Origin: Mycolicibacterium xanthum
GTDB lineage: Bacteria > Actinomycetota > Actinomycetes > Mycobacteriales > Mycobacteriaceae
Length of the DNA stretch: 64,000 bases
NCBI RefSeq assembly: GCF_019710635.1
Contig: NZ_JAIFZS010000015.1
Span: 111,969-175,968, forward strand
Direction of reading: 5' to 3'
Shown here: piece after piece, positions 1 to 9,852 of the stretch
Position numbering within the stretch: the first letter of the stretch is position 1
Layout of the letters: each line of letters opens with the position of its first letter
Notes under the pieces: generated by a model
Databases searched by the model: none
Told to the model about the DNA's origin: nothing
The model's input: only the letters and a program-made list of their open reading frames with translations
Program-made: the position numbers and the translations under genes

Positions 1-1
1 A

Positions 2-571
2 GTTCGGCCGGCGCGCTCGGCGAAGCTCAGTCGTGAGGCCATCGTCAACGCGGCACTGACCTTCCTCGACCGTGAAGGTTGGGATGCGCTGACCATCAAT
101 GCGCTGGCCCACCAGCTCGGCACCAAGGGACCGTCGCTGTACAACCACGTGCACAGCCTCGACGACCTGCGCCGCACCGTGCGGATGCGGGTGGTCGGCG
201 ACATCATCGACATGCTCACGACGGTCGGGCGGGGCCGTACGCCCGACGACGCGGTGATGGTGATGGCCAGCGCATATCGCAGCTACGCCCATCACCACCC
301 GGGCCGGTACTCGGCGTTCACCCGGATGCCGCTGGGCGGTGACGACCCGGAGTTCACCGCGGCCACCCATGCCGCCGCCGAGCCCGTGATCGCGGTGCTG
401 TCGGCCTACGGGCTCGACGACGAGGCCGCGTTCTACGCCGCGCTGGAGTTCTGGTCGGCCATGCACGGGTTCGTGCTGTTGGAGATGACCGGGGTGATGA
501 ACGGCATCGACACCGACGCCGTCTTCACCGACATGGTGATGAGACTGGCCGCCGGAATGCGGTCGCGGTGA
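2..571 (+). CDS. TetR/AcrR-family transcriptional regulator (5' truncated by the window)
   Basis: The reading frame is open from base 2 to a TGA at 571, so the true start lies outside the window. The first visible residues form a TetR DNA-binding domain: AIVNAALTFLDREGWDAL, followed by a helix-turn-helix ending in the recognition motif SLYNHVHSLDDL. The remaining residues are a helical ligand-binding/dimerisation domain resembling the TetR_C (WHG-type) group. The gene precedes the ribosomal str operon on the same strand but is separated from it by 330 bp, so it is probably not co-transcribed. The ligand and target are unknown. The family call is firm, the specific role is not. Confidence 0.85.
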   Translation, partial: VRPARSAKLSREAIVNAALTFLDREGWDALTINALAHQLGTKGPSLYNHVHSLDDLRRTVRMRVVGDIIDMLTTVGRGRTPDDAVMVMASAYRSYAHHHPGRYSAFTRMPLGGDDPEFTAATHAAAEPVIAVLSAYGLDDEAAFYAALEFWSAMHGFVLLEMTGVMNGIDTDAVFTDMVMRLAAGMRSR

Positions 572-606
572 TCGCGGGAAGCAGCGCAGCCGCAGGTCAG
601 CGGGTT

Positions 607-634
607 TTGTTGAGGTAGGCCGCCCTGGTATTGT
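607..634 (+). promoter_or_regulatory. candidate promoter of the str operon (rpsL-rpsG-fusA-tuf)
   Basis: The 332-bp gap 572-903 holds no convincing gene. Within it TTGTTG (607-612) lies 16 bp from TATTGT (629-634), a plausible -35/-10 pair. That would give a leader of about 260 nt before rpsL, which is usual for mycobacterial ribosomal operons. This rests on sequence similarity only. Confidence 0.35.
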
Positions 635-903
635 GGACGGTCGTGCCTGGCAGATAAGGCGCTTGCGGTTCCCCGGTACGTCGTGGGGCCCACGAGCTTG
701 CCTGCACGCCGGGCCACTTCGCATGTCTTCCGCCGTGCGGTGCCTTGGAAATTACTCCGAGACTGAGCGGTGGACGCATGCGACACGCCCGGCCGCGGGG
801 TAACGCGGAAGGGCAAAACTGCAGGACGACAGAACTTAAGACAGCTCGACCACCACCTAGAGCAGCACCGTCAAACACGACGAGGAACACAGGAAGCCGG
901 TAC

Positions 904-1278
904 ATGCCAACCATCAACCAGCTGGTCCGTAAGGGTCGCCGCGACAAGATCGCCAAGGTGAAGACCGCGGCCCTCAAGGGCAGCCCGCAGCGCCGTGGCG
1001 TGTGCACCCGCGTGTACACCACCACCCCCAAGAAGCCGAACTCGGCGCTTCGCAAGGTGGCGCGTGTGCGGCTGACCAGCGCGGTCGAGGTCACCGCCTA
1101 CATCCCGGGCGAGGGCCACAACCTGCAGGAGCACTCGATGGTGCTGGTGCGTGGTGGTCGTGTGAAGGACCTGCCCGGTGTGCGTTACAAGATCATCCGC
1201 GGGTCTCTGGACACGCAGGGCGTCAAGAACCGTAAGCAAGCCCGCAGCCGTTACGGCGCGAAGAAGGAGAAGAGCTGA
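904..1278 (+). CDS. rpsL: 30S ribosomal protein S12
   Basis: 124 residues, the usual length for S12, starting [13 protein letters not shown] and ending in a basic tail. S12 sits at the decoding centre of the small subunit and controls translational accuracy. The start ATG at 904 is chosen over upstream in-frame codons because it gives the conserved N-terminus. The two residues that commonly mutate to streptomycin resistance are wild type: Lys43 in TTTPKKPNS and Lys88 in GGRVKDLPG. The stop TGA overlaps the rpsG ATG by one base, so the two genes are translationally coupled in the str operon. Confidence 0.99.
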   Translation: MPTINQLVRKGRRDKIAKVKTAALKGSPQRRGVCTRVYTTTPKKPNSALRKVARVRLTSAVEVTAYIPGEGHNLQEHSMVLVRGGRVKDLPGVRYKIIRGSLDTQGVKNRKQARSRYGAKKEKS

Positions 1279-1748
1279 TGCCGCGCAAGGGCCCCGCGCC
1301 GAAGCGTCCGTTGGTCAACGATCCGGTCTACGGATCGCAGCTGGTCACCCAGCTGGTCAACAAAGTCCTGCTGGACGGGAAGAAATCGCTGGCCGAGCGC
1401 ATTGTCTACGGTGCGCTCGAGCAGGCTCGGGACAAGACCGGCACCGATCCGGTGGTCACCCTCAAGCGCGCCCTGGACAACGTCAAGCCCGCTCTGGAGG
1501 TCCGTAGCCGCCGCGTCGGCGGCGCCACCTACCAGGTGCCGGTCGAGGTCCGTCCGGACCGGTCCACCACGCTGGCGCTGCGCTGGCTGGTGAGCTTCTC
1601 CAAGGCTCGCCGGGAGAAGACCATGGTCGAGCGCCTGGCCAACGAGATCCTCGATGCCAGCAACGGTCTGGGTGCCGCCGTCAAGCGACGTGAGGACACC
1701 CACAAGATGGCCGAGGCCAACCGCGCCTTCGCGCACTACCGCTGGTGA
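1278..1748 (+). CDS. rpsG: 30S ribosomal protein S7
   Basis: 156 residues, full length for S7, beginning [12 protein letters not shown]7 is a primary 16S rRNA-binding protein that nucleates assembly of the 30S head and lies near the E site. The conserved C-terminal region [17 protein letters not shown] is intact. The ATG overlaps the rpsL stop by one base. A 79-bp gap without its own strong promoter signal leads to fusA, which fits one str transcript. Confidence 0.99.
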   Translation: MPRKGPAPKRPLVNDPVYGSQLVTQLVNKVLLDGKKSLAERIVYGALEQARDKTGTDPVVTLKRALDNVKPALEVRSRRVGGATYQVPVEVRPDRSTTLALRWLVSFSKARREKTMVERLANEILDASNGLGAAVKRREDTHKMAEANRAFAHYRW

Positions 1749-1827
1749 TTCCACCCGTGCGTGTCGGTGCTGATCGCACGGTGCAACTGAACACCTATCG
1801 AGCAAGCGAAAGAGTGGGAATCTAGCC

Positions 1828-3930
1828 GTGGCACAGGACGTGCTGACCGACCTCACGAAGGTCCGCAACATCGGCATCATGGCGCACATCGATGCCGGCA
1901 AGACGACGACGACCGAGCGCATCCTCTACTACACCGGGATCAGCTACAAGATCGGTGAGGTGCACGACGGCGCCGCCACGATGGACTGGATGGAGCAGGA
2001 GCAGGAGCGGGGCATCACCATCACCTCGGCCGCCACCACCTGCTTCTGGAACGACAACCAGATCAACATCATCGACACCCCCGGCCACGTCGACTTCACC
2101 GTCGAGGTGGAGCGCTCACTGCGCGTGCTCGACGGTGCGGTGGCCGTGTTCGACGGCAAGGAAGGTGTCGAGCCGCAGTCCGAGCAGGTGTGGCGGCAGG
2201 CCGACAAGTACGACGTCCCGCGAATCTGCTTCGTCAACAAGATGGACAAGCTGGGTGCCGACTTCTACTTCTCGGTGCGCACCATGGAGGAGCGCCTCGG
2301 CGCCAACGTCATCCCGATCCAGCTGCCGATCGGCTCCGAGGGCGATTTCGCCGGTGTCGTCGACCTGGTCGAGATGAAGGCCAAGGTGTGGAGCGCCGAG
2401 GCCAAGCTCGGTGAGAAGTACGACGTCGTCGAGATCCCGGCCGACCTGCAGGAGAAGGCCGACGAGTACCGCACCAAGCTGCTCGAGGCGGTCGCCGAGA
2501 CCGACGAGGCGCTGCTGGAGAAGTACTTCGGCGGCGAGGAGCTCTCGGTCGAGGAGATCAAGGGTGCGCTGCGCAAGCTGACGATCAGCTCGCAGGCCTA
2601 CCTGGTGCTGTGCGGCAGCGCGTTCAAGAACAAGGGCGTGCAGCCCATGCTGGACGCGGTCATCGACTACCTGCCGTCGCCGCTGGACGTCGCGGCCGCC
2701 GAGGGCCACGTCCCGGGCAAGGAAGACGAGCTGATCACCCGCAAGCCGTCGACCGACGAGCCGTTCTCGGCCCTGGCGTTCAAGGTCGCCACGCACCCGT
2801 TCTTCGGCAAGCTGACCTACGTCCGGGTGTACTCGGGCAAGGTCGATTCCGGTTCGCAGGTCGTCAACGCCACCAAGGGCAAGAAGGAGCGGCTGGGCAA
2901 GCTGTTCCAGATGCACTCCAACAAGGAGAACCCGGTGGAGACCGCGGCGGCCGGCCACATCTACGCCGTGATCGGTCTGAAGGACACCACCACCGGTGAC
3001 ACCCTGAGCGACCCGAACGATCAGATCGTGCTGGAGTCGATGACGTTCCCGGACCCGGTCATCGAGGTCGCCATCGAGCCCAAGACCAAGAGCGACCAGG
3101 AGAAGCTGGGCACCGCGATCCAGAAGCTCGCCGAAGAGGACCCGACCTTCAAGGTGCACCTGGACCAGGAGACCGGCCAGACCGTCATCGGCGGCATGGG
3201 CGAGCTGCACCTGGACATCCTGGTGGACCGGATGCGTCGCGAGTTCAAGGTGGAGGCCAACGTCGGCAAGCCGCAGGTGGCCTACCGCGAGACCATCCGC
3301 CGCAAGGTGGAGAAGGTCGAGTTCACCCACAAGAAGCAGACGGGTGGCTCCGGCCAGTTCGCGAAGGTGCTCATCGACCTCGAGCCGTTCACCGGCGAGG
3401 ACGGTGCGACCTACGAGTTCGAGAACAAGGTCACCGGTGGCCGCATCCCGCGCGAGTACATCCCGTCGGTGGACGCCGGCTGCCAGGACGCCATGCAGTA
3501 CGGCGTGCTGGCCGGCTACCCGCTGGTGAACCTGAAGGTCACGCTGCTCGACGGCGCGTTCCACGAGGTCGACTCGTCGGAAATGGCGTTCAAGGTGGCC
3601 GGCTCTCAGGTGATGAAGAAGGCCGCGCAGGCCGCGCAGCCGGTCATCCTGGAGCCCATCATGGCCGTCGAGGTCACCACACCCGAGGACTACATGGGTG
3701 ACGTGATCGGCGACCTGAACTCCCGCCGTGGCCAGATCCAGGCCATGGAGGAGCGCAGCGGTGCGCGCGTCGTCAAGGCGCAGGTGCCGCTGTCGGAGAT
3801 GTTCGGCTACGTCGGCGACCTCCGGTCGAAGACCCAGGGCCGGGCCAACTACTCCATGGTGTTCGACTCGTACGCCGAGGTTCCGGCGAACGTGGCGAAG
3901 GAGATCATCGCGAAGGCGACGGGTCAGTAA
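1828..3930 (+). CDS. fusA: elongation factor G
   Basis: 700 residues from a GTG start, the standard length for EF-G. This GTPase drives ribosomal translocation and, with RRF, ribosome recycling. GTPase motifs are intact: G1 [10 protein letters not shown] near residue 20, G2 with RGITI, G3 DTPGHVDF and G4 NKMDK. The C-terminal region includes the typical domain IV and V sequences. It lies between rpsG and tuf in the classical str operon order. The upstream Shine-Dalgarno is modest (GGGAAT). Nothing indicates a second, divergent copy. Confidence 0.98.
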   Translation: MAQDVLTDLTKVRNIGIMAHIDAGKTTTTERILYYTGISYKIGEVHDGAATMDWMEQEQERGITITSAATTCFWNDNQINIIDTPGHVDFTVEVERSLRVLDGAVAVFDGKEGVEPQSEQVWRQADKYDVPRICFVNKMDKLGADFYFSVRTMEERLGANVIPIQLPIGSEGDFAGVVDLVEMKAKVWSAEAKLGEKYDVVEIPADLQEKADEYRTKLLEAVAETDEALLEKYFGGEELSVEEIKGALRKLTISSQAYLVLCGSAFKNKGVQPMLDAVIDYLPSPLDVAAAEGHVPGKEDELITRKPSTDEPFSALAFKVATHPFFGKLTYVRVYSGKVDSGSQVVNATKGKKERLGKLFQMHSNKENPVETAAAGHIYAVIGLKDTTTGDTLSDPNDQIVLESMTFPDPVIEVAIEPKTKSDQEKLGTAIQKLAEEDPTFKVHLDQETGQTVIGGMGELHLDILVDRMRREFKVEANVGKPQVAYRETIRRKVEKVEFTHKKQTGGSGQFAKVLIDLEPFTGEDGATYEFENKVTGGRIPREYIPSVDAGCQDAMQYGVLAGYPLVNLKVTLLDGAFHEVDSSEMAFKVAGSQVMKKAAQAAQPVILEPIMAVEVTTPEDYMGDVIGDLNSRRGQIQAMEERSGARVVKAQVPLSEMFGYVGDLRSKTQGRANYSMVFDSYAEVPANVAKEIIAKATGQ

Positions 3931-4016
3931 CCCGGTTGTCTTCCGGCGAACAACAACTGCAAAGATCAACCCTGCTTTAACAAGAAAGCACCAACACAGT
4001 CCAGGAGGACACAGAA

Positions 4017-5207
4017 GTGGCGAAGGCGAAGTTCGAGCGGACGAAGCCGCACGTCAACATCGGGACCATTGGTCACGTTGACCACGGCAAGACCACGCTG
4101 ACTGCAGCAATCACCAAGGTTCTGCACGACAAGTACCCCGAGTTGAACGAGTCGCGCGCATTCGACCAGATCGACAATGCGCCCGAGGAGCGTCAGCGCG
4201 GTATCACGATCAACATCTCCCACGTGGAGTACCAGACCGAGAAGCGGCACTACGCCCACGTGGACGCCCCCGGTCACGCTGACTACATCAAGAACATGAT
4301 CACCGGTGCCGCCCAGATGGACGGCGCGATCCTGGTGGTCGCGGCCACCGACGGCCCGATGCCGCAGACCCGCGAGCACGTGCTGCTGGCCCGCCAGGTC
4401 GGCGTGCCCTACATCCTGGTCGCCCTGAACAAGGCCGACGCGGTGGATGACGAGGAGCTCATCGAGCTCGTCGAGATGGAGGTCCGCGAGCTGCTGGCCG
4501 CCCAGGACTTCGACGAGGAGGCCCCCGTGGTCCGCGTCTCGGCGCTCAAGGCGCTCGAGGGCGACGAGAAGTGGGTCAAGTCGGTCGAGGAGCTCATGGA
4601 GGCCGTCGACGAGTCGATCCCGGATCCGGTCCGTGAGACCGACAAGCCGTTCCTGATGCCCGTCGAGGACGTCTTCACCATCACCGGCCGCGGCACCGTG
4701 GTCACCGGTCGTGTGGAGCGCGGCGTGGTCAACGTGAACGAGGAGGTCGAGATCGTCGGCATCCGTCCGGACACCACCAAGACCACCGTCACCGGTGTCG
4801 AGATGTTCCGCAAGCTGCTCGACCAGGGCCAGGCCGGCGACAACGTCGGTCTGCTGCTGCGCGGCATCAAGCGCGAGGACGTGGAGCGCGGCCAGGTCGT
4901 GATCAAGCCGGGCACCACCACCCCGCACACCGAGTTCGAGGGCCAGGTCTACATCCTGTCCAAGGACGAGGGCGGCCGTCACACGCCGTTCTTCAACAAC
5001 TACCGTCCGCAGTTCTACTTCCGCACCACCGACGTGACCGGTGTGGTGACGCTGCCGGAGGGCACCGAGATGGTGATGCCGGGTGACAACACCGACATCT
5101 CCGTCAAGCTGATCCAGCCCGTCGCCATGGACGAGGGTCTGCGCTTCGCGATCCGCGAGGGCGGCCGTACCGTCGGCGCCGGCCGGGTCACCAAGATCAT
5201 CAAGTGA
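4017..5207 (+). CDS. tuf: elongation factor Tu
   Basis: 396 residues from a GTG start, preceded by a strong Shine-Dalgarno AGGAGG at 4003-4008. EF-Tu carries aminoacyl-tRNA to the ribosomal A site as a GTP complex. The GTPase motifs GHVDHGKTT, the switch I threonine in [13 protein letters not shown] and NKAD are present, and domains 2 and 3 are complete. It is the last gene of the str operon; an 86-bp gap from fusA holds only the ribosome-binding site. A rho-independent-type hairpin follows at 5227. Confidence 0.99.
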   Translation: MAKAKFERTKPHVNIGTIGHVDHGKTTLTAAITKVLHDKYPELNESRAFDQIDNAPEERQRGITINISHVEYQTEKRHYAHVDAPGHADYIKNMITGAAQMDGAILVVAATDGPMPQTREHVLLARQVGVPYILVALNKADAVDDEELIELVEMEVRELLAAQDFDEEAPVVRVSALKALEGDEKWVKSVEELMEAVDESIPDPVRETDKPFLMPVEDVFTITGRGTVVTGRVERGVVNVNEEVEIVGIRPDTTKTTVTGVEMFRKLLDQGQAGDNVGLLLRGIKREDVERGQVVIKPGTTTPHTEFEGQVYILSKDEGGRHTPFFNNYRPQFYFRTTDVTGVVTLPEGTEMVMPGDNTDISVKLIQPVAMDEGLRFAIREGGRTVGAGRVTKIIK

Positions 5208-5226
5208 TCTAGGTTCAGCCAACGGG

Positions 5227-5268
5227 AGTGGCGCTCACCCGAAAGGGTGGGCGCCACTTTCTTTGTTT
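5227..5268 (+). terminator. intrinsic terminator of the str operon
   Basis: A long hairpin (AGTGGCG-CTCACCC, loop GAAA, GGGTGGGCGCCACT) is followed by the T-rich run TTTCTTTGTTT. It lies 20 bp after the tuf stop. This is one of the few mycobacterial terminators with a clear T tract. Confidence 0.9.
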
Positions 5269-5330
5269 CGCGAGCGGGCGTGTCTGCACACCGCCACGCC
5301 GCGCGGGCTGGCATTTCCCGCGCGCTCGCG
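5269..5330 (+). repeat. dispersed palindromic intergenic repeat, copy A
   Basis: The stretch begins CGCGAGCGGGCGTGTCTG and ends GCATTTCCCGCGCGCTCGCG, so its ends are inverted repeats of each other. A diverged copy with the same internal landmarks (GTCTGxAC, CGCCGC, G(G/T)CATTTC) lies at 14829-14890 after another gene. Both sit just downstream of coding regions. The family name is unknown to me. Confidence 0.6.
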
Positions 5331-5435
5331 GCCCTCGAGCGCGCTGTAACGGCACCCGGCGACCCGTCGATGTACCAGTCAACGGCCGTCGAGGGGTCGG
5401 CCGGAGTCCTGTCACGAGGGTTGGGTTTGTTACCG

Positions 5436-6308
5436 ATGCTGAAAATGGCGAAATTCGCGGCGCTGACGTGTGCCGCCATCACCGGCGCGGCGGCGGTCGC
5501 CGGTGCGACGGCCGGGGTCGCCTCCGCGCAGCCGGCATGCCCGGACGTGCACTGGATCGGCGCGGCGGGCTCCGGGGAACGGACCGGAGACCTGAGCGCC
5601 GATGCCGGCATGGGCCGCGTCGTCTACAAGTCCTACAACGAGTTCGCGCAGCGGGTCGCCCAGGACGGCCGCACCGTCACCGCTGAGGCGGTCGAGTACC
5701 CGGCCACGGCGGTGCCCGAGGACGGCGGCATCCTGGACTGGGCCAACTTCATGGGCAGCGTGGACACCGGCACCGCGGCACTGGGCCGGCAGTACGCGGC
5801 GTTCGTGGCGCAGTGCCCGACCAGCCAGGTGGTGCTGGCCGGCTACTCGCAAGGCGCCATGGTCGTGCATCGCAACCTGCACGCGCTCGACGCCAGCCCG
5901 AACCTCGTCGCAGCGCTGCTGGTCGCCGACGGCGACCGGCTGCCGCAGGACCCGACCATCAACCTGGGATCGGTCAGCTCGGTGCCCGGCGCGGGCAAGG
6001 GCGTCGCCCAGGACTGGCCGATCCTCGCGCACGCCCCGGCGCCGCTTCCGGTGTCGATGGGCAGCCGGACGATCAGCGTGTGCAATCTCGGTGACGCGGT
6101 CTGCGATTACGACCCCGACGCCGAGGACGACCAGAACCCGGCGGCCGTGGCGGTGCACACCAGCTACGCGCGGACCGTGAGCGACCCCTGGACCGCCCCG
6201 CTGTACCGGCTGGTGGCGTCGCAGGCCCCGGTCGCCGAACTGCCGGCCCCGCTCGCCGAGCCGCCGGCCCCGCTCGCAGATCGGGTGGTGGTCAGCGCCG
6301 GCTCCTGA
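5436..6308 (+). CDS. cutinase-family secreted serine esterase (Culp-like)
   Basis: 290 residues from ATG 5436. An N-terminal signal peptide has a hydrophobic Ala-rich core and an ASA-QP cleavage site. The mature part is an alpha/beta-hydrolase of the cutinase family. It has the nucleophile elbow GYSQG, and a later C-GD-VC segment followed by a conserved His (AVHTSY) supplies the Asp and His of the triad. Mycobacterial cutinase-like proteins act on lipid esters outside the cell. The C-terminus carries a Pro/Ala-rich imperfect repeat (LPAPLAEPPAPLAD). In-frame TTG codons at 5421 and 5427 are possible alternative starts. The substrate cannot be read from sequence. Confidence 0.85.
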   Translation: MLKMAKFAALTCAAITGAAAVAGATAGVASAQPACPDVHWIGAAGSGERTGDLSADAGMGRVVYKSYNEFAQRVAQDGRTVTAEAVEYPATAVPEDGGILDWANFMGSVDTGTAALGRQYAAFVAQCPTSQVVLAGYSQGAMVVHRNLHALDASPNLVAALLVADGDRLPQDPTINLGSVSSVPGAGKGVAQDWPILAHAPAPLPVSMGSRTISVCNLGDAVCDYDPDAEDDQNPAAVAVHTSYARTVSDPWTAPLYRLVASQAPVAELPAPLAEPPAPLADRVVVSAGS

Positions 6309-6360
6309 GCCGGTCTCCGAACCGTGGGCGGCGACGGCCGGGTGCGGCGATAATCTGCTC

Positions 6361-7185
6361 ATGTCGACGTTGTGGCGGTACGTGCGTATCCAGCTGTTCG
6401 TGCTGTTGTGCGGCATCGTCGGGCCGATCTTTCTGGTTGCGTACTTCGTGCTCGGTGCCGATCCGCTGCTGAAATGGATGTTCTGGACAGGGCTGCTGAT
6501 CACCGCGCTCGACGTGCTGATCGCGCTCGCCATCACCGCCGCCGGGTCCAACAGAGCGGCCAAGAAACAGCAGCTCGAGGCCACCGGCGTGCTGGCGCTG
6601 GCGCAGGTCACCGGCATCGCCGAAACCAACACCAGGATCAACGACCAACCGCTGGTCAAGCTGGACCTGCAGGTGTCCGGTCCCGGTATCACCCCGTTCG
6701 CGACCCAGGACCAGGTGATCGGCTCGCTGACCCGGCTGCCGATGCTCACCAGCCGCCGGCTGGTCGCGCTGGTGGACCCGGTGACCAACGACTATCAGAT
6801 CGACTGGGAGCGAAGCGCTCTGGTCAGCGGTGCGATGCCGGCGACGTTCAGCATCGCCGAGGACAACCGGACCTACGATCTGACCGGCCAGACCGAGCCG
6901 CTGATGGAGATCCTGCAGATCCTCAAGGCCAACAACATCGGCGTCGACAGCATGATCGACTTGCGCTCCAACCCCGTTGCCCGCCAACAGGTGCAGACCG
7001 TCGTGCGGCGTGCCGCAGCGCGGCAGACGCCACCGCCCCCGGTCCCGGCGGCAGCGTCGCACGTCCCCGATCCCGAACCGACCACGGCCCAGCGCCTGCA
7101 GGAACTCGAGACGCTGCGGGCCACCGGGTCGATCACCGAGGAGGAGTACAGGACCAAGCGCGAACAGATCATCGCCGACCTCTGA
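6361..7185 (+). CDS. membrane protein with C-terminal SHOCT domain
   Basis: 274 residues. Two hydrophobic segments near the N-terminus (about residues 10-35 and 38-60) anchor the protein. A central soluble region of unknown fold follows, then a Pro/Ala-rich linker. The last 33 residues, LQELETLRATGSITEEEY onward, match the short SHOCT helical domain, often found at termini of bacterial membrane or phage proteins and thought to mediate oligomerisation. It lies 52 bp after the cutinase gene on the same strand. No enzymatic motif is visible. Confidence 0.75.
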   Translation: MSTLWRYVRIQLFVLLCGIVGPIFLVAYFVLGADPLLKWMFWTGLLITALDVLIALAITAAGSNRAAKKQQLEATGVLALAQVTGIAETNTRINDQPLVKLDLQVSGPGITPFATQDQVIGSLTRLPMLTSRRLVALVDPVTNDYQIDWERSALVSGAMPATFSIAEDNRTYDLTGQTEPLMEILQILKANNIGVDSMIDLRSNPVARQQVQTVVRRAAARQTPPPPVPAAASHVPDPEPTTAQRLQELETLRATGSITEEEYRTKREQIIADL

Positions 7186-7295
7186 ACGGGTCGCGGCCGA
7201 GGGCGGCGCCAGCTACCTTCGATACGTTCGCGGTCGGCCGTGCGCCAGCGGCGTACGCGCAGTCCGGCGAAGCGGCCCCACACGGGGAGGACGGG

Positions 7296-7352
7296 ATGAA
7301 GGCGATCGGCACGTGTGCCACCGATGGCGGGTTGCGCACCGATGAGGCGTGA
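7296..7352 (+). CDS. 18-codon upstream ORF overlapping the GH65 start
   Basis: An ATG at 7296 has the best Shine-Dalgarno in the gap (GGGGAGG, 7284-7290, 5-nt spacing). It opens an 18-codon frame, MKAIGTCATDGGLRTDEA, that stops at TGA 7350-7352, eleven bases past the in-frame ATG (7342) of the following gene. The arrangement suggests translational coupling or a regulatory upstream ORF. The peptide itself resembles nothing I know. Confidence 0.35.
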   Translation: MKAIGTCATDGGLRTDEA

Positions 7353-9699
7353 CATACCGGGGTTCGAGGTCGCCCCATGGGAATTGCGCTGGCACCTGGC
7401 CCGTCCGGGCGCACTCGGCCTCACCGAATCGACCTTTGCGTTGTCCAACGGTCACATCGGCATGCGCGGAACCCTCGACGAGGGCGAACCGGTGATCCAG
7501 CCGGGCACCTACCTCAACGGGTTCTACGAGCTACGCGGGCTGCCTTACGCGGAAGGCGGCTACGGCTACCCGGAGTCCGGTCAGACCGTCGTCAACGTGA
7601 CCGACGGCAAGATCATCCGGCTGCTGGTCGAGGACGCGCCCATCGATCTGCGCTACGGGCACTGGCTGGAGCACGAGCGGACCCTCGATTTCCGCTCCGG
7701 AACGCTGCGCCGGCACTCGGTGTGGAAGTCGGCGACCGGGCGCGTGGTCAAGATCGCCTCCGAGCGGCTGGTGTCGTTCACCAAGCGGGCCAACGCCGCC
7801 ATCAAGTACGAGGTTGAGCCGATCGATCAGGACATGCGCCTGGTCGTGCAGTCGGAGCTGCTCGCCAACGCGTCGGTGCCGGCACCCGGCGACGACCCAC
7901 GGCTGGCCGCTGCACTGGATGCGCCGCTGGTCGCCGAACATGCCGAGTGCCGGGATCTCCGGGCGGTGCTGAGCCACAGCACGCGACGGTCCGGGCTGCG
8001 CATGGTGGCGGGGATGGACCACGAGGTCAGCTACCCCGGGACGGCCAAGATCTCCCATCAGGCCGACGGAGACCTGGCCCGGCTCACCGTGGCCGCACCC
8101 GTGCCGGCCGGCCAGAAGCTGACCGTCGTCAAGTACCTCGGATACGGCTGGTCCCGGGTGCGCTCGATGCCGTCGTTGCAGGCGCAGGTCGACGCCGCGC
8201 TGTCGATGGCGGTCGAGGCCGGCTGGGACGAACTGCTGCGGTCGCAGCGGGAGTTCCTGGACGCCTTCTGGCTGGACGCCGACATCGAGATCGACGGGGA
8301 TCCCGAACTGCAGCAGGCCATCCGGTTCGCCATCTTCCACGTGCTGCAGGCCGGGGCGCGCGGGGAGGCCCGGCCGATTCCCGGCAAGGGGCTGACCGGT
8401 CCCGGTTATGACGGCCACACCTTCTGGGACACCGAGACATTCGTGCTGCCGATGCTGACGTACACGGTGCCGGAGGCCGCACGCGAGGTGTTGCGCTGGC
8501 GTCACGCGACGCTGGACAAGGCCCGCGCGCATGCCGCCGAACTCGGTCAGGCCGGTGCGATGTTCCCGTGGCGGTCGATCAACGGGGACGAGTGCTCCGG
8601 TTACTGGCCGGCCGGAACGGCGGCGGTGCACATCACCGCCGACATCGCCAATGCCACCTCCCGCTACCTCGCGGCGACCGCGGACTCCCAGTTCGAAACC
8701 GAGTGCGGCGTCGAGCTACTGGTGGAGGGGGCCCGGCTGTATGCGAGCCTCGGGCACCACGACGACGGGGTGTTCCGCATCGACGGGGTGACCGGACCGG
8801 ACGAATACAGCGCGATCGCCAACAACAACCTGTTCACCAACCTCGCGGCCAGACAGAACCTGCACGACGCTGTCTCGGCGTGCCGACGCCGTCCGGACGT
8901 GGCCGCGCTTCTCGACGTCACCGACACCGAACTCGCGAACTGGCAGCGGTGCGCCGAGAACATGTGCATCCCGTATGACCGTCAGCGGCGGGTGCACTCG
9001 CAGTCGGAGGTGTTCACCCATCTGGCGCCGTGGGACTTCGACGAGTCGGTGGGCCGTTACCCGCTGCTGCTCAATTACCCGTACTACGACCTCTACCGCA
9101 AGCAGGTCGTCAAGCAGGCCGATCTGGTGTTGGCGATGTACCTGTGGGGCGATCAGTTCACCCCCGCGGAGAAGTTGCGCAACTTCGACTACTACGAACC
9201 CCTGACGGTGCGCGACTCATCGCTGTCGGCGTGCTGTCAGGCGGTGATCGCCGCCGAGGTCGGCTACGTCGACCTGGCCTACGACTACCTGGTGGAGACC
9301 GCATTCACCGATCTGCACGACCTGCACCACAACGTCTCCAGCGGGCTGCACATCGCCGCGCTGGCGGGCGCCTGGATGGACTGCGTGGGCGGCTTCGGCG
9401 GGATGCGGGACCACGGGGGGCGGATCACGTTCGCACCGCGGATACCCACCGCGCTGTCCTACCTGTCCTTCCGAATGGTTTTGCGCGACAGCAGGATCGT
9501 CGTCGCCATCGACAGGGAGAACGCCACCTACCGGCTGCTGCACGGCAGCACCATCGAACTCGCCCACCACGGCAGGCCGTTCCTGCTGGAACCGGACACG
9601 CCGGTCACGCTGCCGATACCGGAGCTGGCCTACCGCACCCCGCCGGCCCAGCCGAGGGGGTGTGAACCGTACCGGAGGCCGCTGTTCGACGACCGCTAG
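7342..9699 (+). CDS. glycoside hydrolase family 65 protein (Rv3401-like)
   Basis: 785 residues from ATG 7342; GTG 7315 and ATG 7324 are in-frame alternatives. The N-terminal super-sandwich domain contains ESTFALSNGHIGMRGTLDEG and the YLNGFYE region. The (alpha/alpha)6 catalytic barrel holds the TGPDEY motif with the catalytic acid Glu, plus KQADLVLAM and RDSSLS. The family includes maltose, trehalose and kojibiose phosphorylases and related hydrolases. The closest remembered homologue is M. tuberculosis Rv3401. Substrate is uncertain; alpha-linked glucose disaccharides are most likely. The gene has a weak Shine-Dalgarno of its own and may be coupled to the short ORF at 7296. Confidence 0.85.
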   Translation: MRRDIPGFEVAPWELRWHLARPGALGLTESTFALSNGHIGMRGTLDEGEPVIQPGTYLNGFYELRGLPYAEGGYGYPESGQTVVNVTDGKIIRLLVEDAPIDLRYGHWLEHERTLDFRSGTLRRHSVWKSATGRVVKIASERLVSFTKRANAAIKYEVEPIDQDMRLVVQSELLANASVPAPGDDPRLAAALDAPLVAEHAECRDLRAVLSHSTRRSGLRMVAGMDHEVSYPGTAKISHQADGDLARLTVAAPVPAGQKLTVVKYLGYGWSRVRSMPSLQAQVDAALSMAVEAGWDELLRSQREFLDAFWLDADIEIDGDPELQQAIRFAIFHVLQAGARGEARPIPGKGLTGPGYDGHTFWDTETFVLPMLTYTVPEAAREVLRWRHATLDKARAHAAELGQAGAMFPWRSINGDECSGYWPAGTAAVHITADIANATSRYLAATADSQFETECGVELLVEGARLYASLGHHDDGVFRIDGVTGPDEYSAIANNNLFTNLAARQNLHDAVSACRRRPDVAALLDVTDTELANWQRCAENMCIPYDRQRRVHSQSEVFTHLAPWDFDESVGRYPLLLNYPYYDLYRKQVVKQADLVLAMYLWGDQFTPAEKLRNFDYYEPLTVRDSSLSACCQAVIAAEVGYVDLAYDYLVETAFTDLHDLHHNVSSGLHIAALAGAWMDCVGGFGGMRDHGGRITFAPRIPTALSYLSFRMVLRDSRIVVAIDRENATYRLLHGSTIELAHHGRPFLLEPDTPVTLPIPELAYRTPPAQPRGCEPYRRPLFDDR

Positions 9700-9776
9700 C
9701 ACCCCGCCCAACGTGCGGTGCCGCAGGAGTGTCGACGGTCCCGCTCGCCGAAGCCGATATCGTGCGCCCGTCGGGA

Positions 9777-9818
9777 GGGTGCCTTCACGCCGGTGCCTGA
9801 TTGTGAAGGCACCTTCAC
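9777..9818. repeat. nested inverted repeat before the SDR gene
   Basis: GTGCCTTCAC (9779-9788) and GTGAAGGCAC (9803-9812) form a perfect 10-bp stem with a 14-nt loop. The right arm also belongs to a second palindrome, GTGAAGGCACCTTCAC (9803-9818). The structure could be a terminator for the GH65 gene (no T tract) or a two-state operator. Confidence 0.5.
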
Positions 9819-9852
9819 TCAGGTATCGCCAGGGAGCCCGAAGCCGGCCGTT

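Noticed and set aside
904..1278. Streptomycin-resistance substitution in rpsL.
   Set aside because: Lys43 and Lys88 are both wild type.
2116..3969. Long minus-strand open frame (over 600 codons) opposite fusA, and similar long antisense frames opposite tuf, cphA and the cyanophycinase gene.
   Set aside because: High GC at third positions creates long antisense frames. Their translations are Leu/Arg/His/Asp-rich shadows without domains, and the plus-strand genes are unambiguous.
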